Shown here in pieces: positions 30,866-41,500 of a stretch of DNA of 64,000 nucleotides. A model generated the notes under the pieces. That model made no database searches and was not told the origin of the DNA. It saw only the letters and a list, made by a program, of their open reading frames with translations. Position 1 is the first letter of the stretch. Every line of letters starts with the position of its first letter. The stretch covers positions 18,254,257 to 18,318,256 of the forward strand of contig NC_083583.1 in assembly GCF_027579695.1 (NCBI RefSeq). Reading direction: 5' to 3'. This DNA comes from Neoarius graeffei (lineage: Eukaryota; Chordata; Actinopteri; Siluriformes; Ariidae). The position numbers and the translations under genes were made by a program.

Positions 30866-32049
30866 GGCTGACACTTGCACGACTTTTGGCCACGATTTTG
30901 TCGTGGCAAGTCGTGCCATTTTGGGGCACGAACTGGGAGGCTCCCGCACTGTTCACGACTAGTTCACGCATAGTTCACGACGAGTTCACGAATGCGTGCC
31001 CGTCCACATTCACGAACTGGCACGACGAGTTCACGCATAGTTTGCGCATAGTTTACGCACTTCCCGCATTGGCACGACGAGTTTGCGCAATTCGGACGGT
31101 GTCGTGCCGACTTGGGCACGCCTATGTCATGCACAACCTCATCCTCATCAGATACCCACACGCAATTTCAGAAGTGGACCGCGAAGATCCGGACACACAT
31201 GATCTGATCCCTGGTGGATGGAGGACTGACCGACACCTGCAGGGGCTGCTGCCTCTAACCGGCCATCATACCCAGAAGGATGCAAAGGATCAGCGAGACT
31301 ACCTGTCACATTACTACATGTCCCCTGCTGGTGCTGTCCCTTGGCAAGAAAGAATGGTAGTAGCTTCATGAGCTGCATCCACAGTTGTTCCATTTTTGAA
31401 ATAAAAGAAACGAAACTCCCCCCTCAAAAAAAAGTCATGAAGAAATAGAAAATAAAAGACATTAAAGAAAAAAGCAAGAAAAAAAATTGCGAATGGCGAG
31501 AAGTGTCCGGGAAGCCCTATATATACCCCCGCACCGACGCGAGCGCCACTGTTGCGCAGTAGTCGTGAACTGCTCGTGAACTCGTCGTGAACTGCTCGTG
31601 CCATGCGCAAACTGTTCGTGAAGTGCGTAAACTAGTCGTGAACTGCTCGTGCCATCAATGCGTGACTGTGTCAGTGGGAAGGCACGGCCACGCTGCGACG
31701 CGCACCAATTCGTGAACATGTCGTGAACTACTCGTGAACTCGACGTGAGCTGTTCGTGAACTATTCGTGGCAGTTCGTGACAGTCGTGGCATGGCGCGCA
31801 CTTCCACGCACTGGCACGCATCGTCCCGACGAGTTCACGACGAGATCACAAACAGTTTGCGCATAGTTCACGACCCGGTCGCGAAATTTTCTCGTGACCA
31901 AAATTTTGAACATTTCAAAATTCTCGTCCCGACATGGCATGCAGTCACGACGGGTTTACGCACACTTCACGCCAGTTTACGACTAGTTTGCGCACTGGCA
32001 CGACTCGAGTCGTGCCAATGCGTGCCACGGAATCGTGCAAGTGTCAGCC
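30866..32049 (+). mobile_element. Harbinger-derived element with CGTGAAC arrays, 1184 bp
   Basis: The ends GGCTGACACTTGCACGA and TCGTGCAAGTGTCAGCC are perfect 17 bp inverted repeats flanked by TA. Both sides are filled with TTCACGA/TCGTGAA words in clusters and in both orientations. Only the last transposase exon remains. The flank is TA rather than the TWA expected for Harbinger, unless CTA/TAG is a mutated target. Confidence 0.8.
31108..31371 (+). pseudogene. C-terminal exon of a Harbinger transposase
   Basis: The frame reads GHAYVMHNLILIRYPHAI, then THDLIPGGWRTDRHLQGLLP and DYLSHYYMSPAGAVPWQERM, ending at TGA 31369-31371. HNL-x-R-x-x-Y, PG-x-WR and the YY-x-S-P-x-G-x-VPWQ block are the standard end of DDE_Tnp_4 (Harbinger) transposases. 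The catalytic Asp residues lie in exons that are absent. Confidence 0.8.
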
Positions 32050-32228
32050 TAGCCTTACTCCTATCCACTCAGGAACATCACAGAAACCCAACTGACTCAA
32101 CTCATATCTATCTTAGGAAAATCACTTGAGTGTACTGCATTCATTTCAACTTCTTCTCATGTAGGATTGTACTGTTTTGTAGCTATTATGTTAAAACTAA
32201 TCAGATATTCTTATTTGGTCCTGATTAG
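32050..32228. other. Intron upstream of the GPS exon
   Basis: No exon of the receptor's extracellular region could be recognised here or elsewhere to the left. Confidence 0.5.
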
Positions 32229-32335
32229 ATGACAGGTGGGATGATACAGGTTCTTTCACCAACCTGGAGAATTTTAAAAGCAGCAATATCATAACATGCT
32301 CATATGATCATATGACTCCCTTCGCTGTACTTCTG
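32229..32335 (+). CDS. GPS exon (autoproteolysis site)
   Basis: It encodes WDDTGSFTNLENFKSSNIIT then CSYDHMTPFAVLL. The cleavage triad is His-Met-Thr instead of the usual His-Leu-Thr/Ser, and the tethered agonist would start TPFAVLL. Two of the conserved GPS cysteines are replaced: the one after W-x4 (Ser here) and the one before the Asn-His position (Tyr here). The acceptor is ATTAG and the donor GTAAGC. Confidence 0.85.
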
Positions 32336-35300
32336 GTAAGCACTGAATTATTATCAGAAATCATGTGAGTAAACTAGGTATACTGTAGTTTTGCTAATAA
32401 ATATGAATTGTCTGTCTGTTTGAGCAAGTGTGTGTGTGTGTGTGTGTTATTAGGTTGACATGAATCAGACACCAACTGATCGTGTGCAGTGGAAAATTCT
32501 GTCCTATATTACTTACATAGGTTGTAGTTTTTCGTCATTTTTCTCAGCAGTCACCATCTTCCTCTACATTTTCATGAAGTGGGTATTATAAATGTGTTGA
32601 TATACAGTACATGTACCAGTGAGACATTTTATGATACAATTTAACTGGCTGAGAGCAAATATTTTAAGTGTATTTATAAAAATGTATAAATATTCTAGCA
32701 GATTCCTTAATCAGTTGTTATTTACATGTAATGTCATGCTGTTTTTTGTGATGTGATATGATAACTAAGATACTAGAGTAGACTGAAAAATGTGATATTG
32801 AATTATATAATTAATGTCTATAGTGTCACCAAAGGACTGGACCCCAAGGTGGAGAAGGCCCTTTGAAATCAGAGATTTGCACAGGGTCAAGAAAACATTA
32901 CTGGATATTGTACTGTGTATTTCCATACTCCGGGCATTATTCAACAGGATGTTGTGGCTCACTATCCAAGGGTTTGGTCTACTGATTGGAAAGGGTGTGA
33001 TTTCAAATACCAGCACCACTAAGATCCTTAAGCAAGACCCTTAACGCACAACTTCTGAGCTATACCTCATCTCATCTCATCTCATTATCTCTAGCCGCTT
33101 TATCCTGTTCTACAGGGTCGCAGGCAAGCTGGAGCCTATCCCAGCTGATTATGGGTGAAAGGCGGGGTACACCCTGGACAAGTTGCCCAGGTCATTACAG
33201 GGCTGACACATAGACACAGACAACCATTCACACTCACATTCACACCTACGGTCAATTTAGAGCCACCAGTTAACCTAACCTGCATGTCTTTGGATTGTGG
33301 GGGAAACCGGAGCACCCGGAGGAAACCCACGCAGACACGGGGAGAACATGCAAACTCCACACAGAAAGGCCCTCGTTGGCCGCGGGACTCAAACCCCCAG
33401 ACCTTCTTGCTGTGAGGCGACAGCGCTAACCACTACACCACCGTGCCGCCGAGCTATACCTTCATCTCATCTCATTATCTCTAGCCGCTTTATCCTGTTC
33501 TACAGGGTCGCAGGCAAGCTGGAGCCTATCCCAGCTGACTACGGGCGAAAGGCGGGGTACACCCTGGACAAGTCGCCAGGTCATCACAGGGCTGACACAT
33601 AGACACAGACAACCATTCACACTCACATTCACATCTACGGTCAATTTAGAGCCACCAGTTAACCTAACCTGCATGTCTTTGGACTGTGGGGGAAACCGGA
33701 GCACCCGGAGGAAACCCACGTGGACACGGGGAGAACATGCAAAGTCCGCACAGAAAGGCCCTCGCCGGCCACGGGGCTCAAAGCCAGACCTTCTTGCTGT
33801 GAGGCGACAGCGCTAACCACTACACCACCGTGCCGCCCCGAGCTATACCTTGTTCTGGATAAAAGCATTAGCCAAATGACCAATGTTAAATACTCCTTTA
33901 GATGCTTTTCATGATGAGGAATACATCATTTGCAGGGTTGTGGGCACGAGGTGGGAAAACATTCTGGACAAGCCACAAGTCCATCTCAAGGCATCTCACA
34001 TATTTAGAGTTGCTTTGGAGTCTATTTTTCTGGAAGGTGAAACCAGAGACCCCAGAGGAAACCTATGCAGATACAGGAAGAACATATAGGGAGAACAAGC
34101 TCAGAACTGAACTATTAATTTCATATAAACACTAATTACGGTACGTGGGGGTGGCACGGTGGTGTAGTGGTTAGCGCTGTCGCCTCACAGCAAGAAGGTC
34201 CGGGTTCGAGCCCCGTGGCCGGCGAGGGCCTTTCTGTGCAGAGTTTGCATGTTCTCCCCATGTCTGCGTGGGTTTCCCCCACAGTCCAAAGACATGCAGG
34301 TTAGGTTAACTGGTGACTCTAAATTGACTGTAGATGTGAGTGTGAATGGTTGTCTGTGTCTATGTGTCAGCCCTGTGATGACCTGGTGACTTGTCCAGGG
34401 TGTACCCCGCCTTTCGCCCATAGTCAGCTGGGATAGGCTCCAGCTTGCCTGCAACCCTGTAGAACAGGATAAAGCGGCTAGAGATAATGAGATGAGACTA
34501 ATTATGTGTATATTGAAATTAATGGCTATTCATTATATATCAATCAAAGAAAAAATAACCACCAGAAAATCTTCAGTGCACCTTTACACACTGGAGGGAT
34601 GAATGCCATGCTTTCAAACAATGATCCCTCAGTCAGTGTTTTGATGATGATGGTGTTGTTGGTGGTGGTGGTGGTGGTGCAGAGTGCTAATACAGCATTC
34701 CAAAATCTCCCATAAGTGTTAAATTGGGTTGAAATTTGGTAACAAGGATTTAAATAATTTTTAACTTCATGAAATCATTCAGAGAGCCTTCATACCCTGT
34801 GGATAGGGTGGGGGTCATCCTTGAATCTCATCAGGGTAGAAATGGTTTATCATAAGGTAAAGGTGATCAATCATAAGAACTGTTGATTTGCAGTTATCCT
34901 TCCTCCTAAAGGGATGAGTGGATCCAACCCATGCCAGGAAAATAAATAAATGCCCCCCACAGCATAACAAAGCCACTTTAATAAGTTACCTGGCTGTATG
35001 TAAGATTCAGCAACATACATAAATTATGGAACAAACATATGTACTCTTTTTTTTTTCAGGAGCTCAAACAGAGAGCATTCCATTGGTATCCATGTTTCTC
35101 TGAGTGTAGCGCATTTACTTCTTAACTTCAGCTTCCTGTTCACTGAATGGGGAGCCACATGGTCTCAAGAAGGTGCATGTGTCTTCATAGCAGTGATAAT
35201 ACAGTACAGCCTCCTGTCCTGTTTCTCCTGGATGGCCATTGAAGCCATACACTTGTACTTACTTCTAATCAAAGTGTTCAACACCTACATCAAGCAGTAC

Positions 35301-37903
35301 ATGGTCAAGCTGTCACTGTTTGGATGGGGTGAGGAATCAGACCATGTGGTCCACACTGCAAAACACACTATAATATAAGCCCAATAAGGAATGATTACTT
35401 AATTCAAATAAAAGTGCAATTACACTCAAAGATCACTTTCATGTGGCAGCAGCACAAGGCAGGTTCTCTGAAACTGGACAAGTGAAGATAAGGAAAAGAT
35501 GATGTTTTCCAATCTTCACCTCTCCATTCTCAGATTCCTGTTCTTAAGCCAGTTTTATACTGTGCAATTCCACAGATTCTGTAATTATTGACCTAGTGTA
35601 CTAGATGATCTCTGTGCAATGTGTTCTTCAAGTCAGAGTATACAAAGAAGATCCTAGACGTACGATTAAAGAATATTATTACGTTCTGCCATTCTTTGTG
35701 CAGCGATGCAGCATAGGTCGGCAGCTCTTTGACTACAAATCATAGAAACAGTTTCTCATGAGTAAATAAGGTCAATGCACAGAGCGTTTGCATGCTAATT
35801 AACTAGTTACACTGTAATTCAACTGCTATTTCTTTCTCTCCATGTTGGATTCCCTTTTTGTCCAATCGTGACATGACTGTGATTAGACAGTCTCTCTGCC
35901 ACCTCAATTCAACAAACCACTCTCATGAGGCTTGCGTCATCCTATTCCATCCTCCTATTGGAGGATTTTAGAAGTCTCATAAAAGCCGTCACACTGAGAT
36001 TTTAATTAAAAATTCTGACACTTCCAGAACTGAGCATGTCACGTGTGCATTCTAAGACCATAAATTTTAACTCCCGACCAAAGATTCCGATTTTAAAATG
36101 TCCAACTGTGACTGTGATACCAAAGTCAGGTAAAATATTGTACAAGCTGTGTAAAGCTGACTTTAGGCTGATAGGAGAGAGCTGTGATGTGGTCTTCTGC
36201 TGTTGTAGCCCATCTGCTTCTTCATGCTATGTTTTGGATATTCTCAGATGCTTTTCTCCTCACTACAGTAGTAATGAGTGGTTATTTGGTTTTTCTTGGA
36301 GTTTGCATGTTTTCTCCATGCCTATATGGGTTTCCTCCCACTTCAAAGACATGTAGATTAGGTAAATATTGTCAAATCTGGATAAGAGCATCTGCTAAAT
36401 GCCTGTAATGTAATATTATTTGATTTATCATACTCTTCGTATTTGTCAGCTGAAACCAGTGTGGACATTCTCCTCCTCTGGCCTTGCACATCAGCAAAAC
36501 ATTTCTACTTTCAGAATGGCTGCTCACTGGAAGTTTTTTGTTTTTCATGCCATTCTGTGTAAACTCTAGAGCCTGCTAGACATGAAAATCCCAGAAGTTC
36601 AGCAGATTCTGAAATACGTAGACTAACCAAACAACCATGTCATGGTCAGTGTCACCGAGATCACATCATTTTTTGCCCCATTCTGATGTTTGATGTGAAT
36701 TTCAACTGAAGTTCTTGACCTGTATATCCATGATTTTATGCATCATACTGCTGCCACATGATTGACTGATTGGATAATTGATGAGCGTTTAGGTGTACAG
36801 GTATTCCTAATAATGTGGTCAGTGAGTGTAGAGCAAACATGAGGTTCTGGATTTTTTTTTTCCCCAGGAGTGCCTGCTGTCCTTGTTGGAGGAAGTCTGT
36901 GTGTGTTTGGTAGTAACCCTTTTTACGGTACCACACAAATAAAATTATCAGACACAAACGAAACAATGCAATTGTAAGTAAACACCTTAAAAACAACTTG
37001 CAGTTTATAACATAAAACTGATTTGTTTTTAAATCCCCAAAACACTTTGGCATGAATGTCCAATCAACAGCTCCATAGGGCTGTATTACAAGAAACCTAT
37101 AATACTTTGTGTGCCTTTGCTTTCTGATCCTAAATAATGTCCGATTTGTACTACACAGCTGCTGGATTACTGACTCTCACTTTCTGTATGGTATGAACAT
37201 CACCTGCTTCTGCTTAATGTTCCTGTTCAATGCATGCGTTCTGGTGGCAGTGACAAGTCAGATCTTTAAGCTGCGAAGCTTGAATGATAAAGACAGGAAG
37301 CTTCCATCTCATAAGGACATTTGCACTGTCCTGGGCCTGACCTTCCTGTTGGGAATGACATGGGGGTTGGTTTTCTTCACCTCAGGATACACAAACTATC
37401 CCGTTCTTTATCTCTTCTGTATCTTCAACTCCCTGCAAGGTACTGATATTTTACTCTCAGTGGAATTAATCTGTTCTCTATAAACATTACATTTCTTGAT
37501 TTCTATTCTATTACTGCCAAACTATGCTTAAAAATATAATGTCGATTACATCCTAAATGCATAAAATTTACTGATGCACAACACAAACCATTGTCTAAAT
37601 CTGCCATATGATACATATGATGTATCATTTTATAGATACATGATTCCATAGGTGTATTTTCCTTTGCAGACATTGGGGACATGTCCCCATTACTTTTAAA
37701 CTGATAAGCCAGTTTTGTCCCCACCACTTTTTTAAATTGTAGTGTGTTAAAATGATTTTATATTAAAGCTCATGGCAGAAACCAATCCACCAATTTCTAA
37801 AAATTTGTGCAATTATTTTCTCACTAAGGTTTGATTTGATTTGATTTATTTGGCAATAATACAGTACATAAAAATGATAGCAAACGTATACAAAAAAATT
37901 ATC

Positions 37904-37940
<37 letters not shown>

Positions 37941-38540
37941 ACTTTATTGATCCCTTTGGGAGGGTTCCCTCAGGGAAATTAAAATTCCAGCAGCATCATT
38001 ACAGGATAAACAGAGAATAAAAAATAGAGAAAACTTCTAGATAAATTAAGTATTAACATATACAAATATAAAAAAATAATTAAAAAAAAAAAGTCCAGCA
38101 GGAGAGGTATTGCACATTTATATTGCACATTGTCCAGTATTGCTTTTTGTCAGGCTAGGCTACTGCTCCTTCCCGTCCTCTGTCCTCCTGTTGCCCCTCC
38201 TCCCCCCCAGAGAGGAGTTGTACAGTCTGATGGCGTGAGGGACAAAGGAGTTTTTAAGTCTGTTCGTCCTGCACTTGGGAAGGAGCATTCTGTCACTGAA
38301 CAGACTCCTCTGGTTGCAGATGGATGGTGTGCAGAGGGTGACTAGCATCGTCCATGATGTTCAGTAGTTTGTCCATAGTCCTCTTCTCTGCCACCATCAC
38401 CAGAGAGTCTAGCTTCATGCTGACCACAGAACCGGCCCACCTGATCAGTTTGTCCAGCCTGGATGTGTCCTTCTTGGATTTGCTGCCCCCCCCCCAGCAC
38501 ATCACGGTGTAAAACAGGACACTGGTGACCACAGACTGAT

Positions 38541-38599
<59 letters not shown>

Positions 38600-41500
38600 C
38601 ACAACTTTATTCATCACACACTTGTGAAATTTCCTCTCTGCATTTAACCCATCTGAAGCAGTGAACACACACATGCACAATGAGCAAAATACATACCCAG
38701 AGCAGTGGGCAGCCATGCTAACAGCACCCAGGGAGCAGTTGGGAGTTAGGTGCCTCGCTCAAGGGCACCTCAGCCCAAGGCCATTCCATATTAACCTAAC
38801 CTACATGTCTTTGGATTGTGGGGGAAACTGGAGCACCCGGAGGAAACCCACACAGACACAGGGAGAACATGCAAACTCCACACAGAAAGGCCCTTGCCGG
38901 CCACTGGGTTCGAACCCAGAACCTTCTTGCTGTGAAGCGACCATGCTAACCACTACACCACCATGCCGCCCAGAACCTTCTTGCTGTGAGGCGACCGTGC
39001 TAACCACTAGCACATCACTAGTAGATGATAGAACATCCACAGGAGTTTCCTGCAGATGTTAAAGGACCACAGCCTGCTATTTAACTTCCTGTACAGGTGG
39101 TTGGTGTTGCAAGTCCAGTCCAGCTTGCTGTCCAGCCACAGCCCAAGGTACTTGTAGGAATCCACAGCCTCCACCTCGACTCCCTTGATCAGAACTGGTC
39201 GTGACCTTGGTCTGGACCTCCCAAAGTCAATGACCAGCTCCTTGATCTTTGAGGTGTTGAGCTGCAGATGGTTCCTATTGCACCAAATGGCAAAGTCCCT
39301 CACCAGGCTCCTATACTCCTCCTCTCTGTCATCCCTGATACACCCCACTATGGCTGTGTCATCGGCGAACTTCTGAATGTGACACATCTCCAAGTTGTAG
39401 CAGAAGTCCGCAGTGTACAGGGTGAAGAGAAGAGGGGCCAGCACTGTACCCTGGGGTGCTCTGGTGCTGCTAATCACAGTGTCAGACATGATGTCCTTCA
39501 GCCTGACGTACTGTGGCCTGTTGGTGAGGTAGCTGGAGATCCACGTTACCAGGCAGGGGTCCACTCACATCCTGTTCAGTTTGTCCTGAAGCATAAGGGG
39601 CTGGATGGTATTGAAGGCACTTGAGAAGTCCAAAAAGAGGATCCTCACTGTGCCATTTCCCTTATCCAGATGCAAGTGGGCTCGGTGTAGCAGGTAGAGG
39701 ATAGCGTCTTCCACACCAACACCTGCCCGGTACGCAAACTGCAGACAGTCCTGAGGAGGCTGAGGAAGAGCCACTCCAACATCTTCATCAGATGTGAAGT
39801 GAGTGCCACCGGTCAGAAGTCGTTCAACTCTCTGGGCCAGTTCTTCTTAGGAACTGGAACAATGCATGATGACTTCCAGAGGGTGGGCACTCTCCCCAGC
39901 TGCAGGCTGAGGTTGAAGATACACTGGAGTGGTTCACCTAATTCAGCAGCGCAGGTCTTCAGTAGTCGGGGACACACCTTGTCCGGGCCTGCTGCTTTCC
40001 TGGGGTGAAGCTTCCTCAGTTGACCTCTGACCTGGTCTGCAGTGATGCATGGAGGAGTCTGTGTTGAGGTAGGGGAGGAGGGGGAGGAGGGGGCTGCTGC
40101 AATGGCTGGGGGGAGGTGTATTGAGGGAAGGAGGAGAGATGGCTGCAGTGGGGGGTGGGGACATGGATTGATTGAACGGGTTAAAAAAGTCATAGTCAAG
40201 ATAAACAGTATTTAAAAATACTGTGGTGTACATTTATGCAAAATATCTGCACATTTCCTCAATGTTAAAACTCCCACATTGTTCAGAAAACCTGAACGCG
40301 TTTTGCGTGAACCTAGATGTTTGTGTCACATGTTGAAACGATCCCATGATCTAATCTCTTTGGTTTACTTCCTATTCCTTTTTCCACTGGCTCTCAGTGA
40401 AACTTTAGGTTGAGTTCAACATAAATCAGACATCAGGTAAAGAGAGACACTGTAGCTACATTTTGTAGGATTTTTTTTTTTTATCCCCCGCCCAAACGAA
40501 GTTTGGGCGGGGGATATAGAAATGGGTTCCATCTGGCTGGCTGTCCGTCCAGCTGTCCGTCCAGTCATGTTTTCATTTCCAGGCCATATCTTTAAAACTA
40601 CTGAAGATATCTTCATGAAACTTTGTATACATATCAAGCAACATGTGGATTGGTGCCTTTTGCTATTTGGGATTTTTGGAGAAAAGTATTTTTCAAAATT
40701 TTACATAAAAAATAGATTTTGACTTAGTTTCTAAGAGCAATGTTTGTTTCCGGAGCATATATCTAAAACTATTCATGATACGGATTTGAAATTTGGTATA
40801 CATGTTAACAAGGTGATGTAGATGTGCCTTTTCATACTAAGCAATTTGAGAAATTAAAATTTTTCATGTTTCCTTGGAAACAATTTCAGACTTCATCTCT
40901 CAGATTAGTCTAGGGGTAGGTTTTGTTTCCGGAGCACAACTTGAAAACTATGGGTGGTATGGGCTTGAAAGCTGGTATATGTATTGATTAAGTAATGTAT
41001 ATGTGCCTTTTGATACTAAGAAATGTGAGAAATTTTAATTTTTAGCTCACCTGGACCAAAGGTGTGGGTGGGCTTATGCCATGAGCTGCTGAGGTCAGTA
41101 TAAAGAGGTAGGGTTGGTTTCCTGCAGCAGAACTTGAAAAATGTGACAAATAATATCTTGAAACTTGGTATATAGGGCGCCGGATATAGATGACTCTGTC
41201 TTCTTGTTTTTTGGGTGTTTTTTTTTTTGTTACACTTATTAGATAATGACACACGTGGTGTAAGTGGTTCGCACGGTCGCCTCACAGCAAGAAGGTTCTG
41301 GGTTTGAGCCCAGCGGCCGGCAGGGGCCTTTCTGTGTGGAGTTAGCATGGGTTTCCTCCGGGTGCTCCAGTTTCCCCCACAGTCCAAAGACATGTGGTTA
41401 GGTTAATATGGGACGGCCTTGGGCTGAGGTGCCCTTGAGCAAGGTACCTAACTCCCAACTGCTCCCCGGGTGCTGTTAGCATGACTGCTCTGGGTATGTG

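Larger units (their letters stand above)
32945..33890 (+). repeat. tRNA-like SINE split by two SINE insertions
   Basis: The head (about 32945-33056: GTGGCTCA..., GTTTGGTCTACTGATTGGAA, AAATACCAGCACCAC) and the tail (33850-33890: TTCTGGATAAAAGCATTAGC CAAATG) belong to one SINE of a type with a 'CTGGATAAGAGCATCTGCTAAATG' end. The insert is two Mermaid-type SINEs in tandem. Confidence 0.7.
37911..40195 (-). mobile_element. Rex/L2-type LINE, 5'-truncated, minus strand
   Basis: The 3' end is (TCTA)n at 37911-37940 preceded by AGGGATCAATAAAGT on the minus strand. The coding part runs from about 40195 to 38160. It is interrupted by a SINE with a (GAAA)n tail at 38539-39009. Confidence 0.85.

Noticed and set aside
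32814-33044. Open frame of 76 codons in the receptor intron
   Set aside because: Partly overlaps a SINE head and is not flanked by splice sites consistent with the receptor exons.
34147-34225. Possible tRNA gene (A and B boxes present)
   Set aside because: It is the head of a SINE repeated many times in the window; it does not fold as a full tRNA and lacks a mature 3' end.
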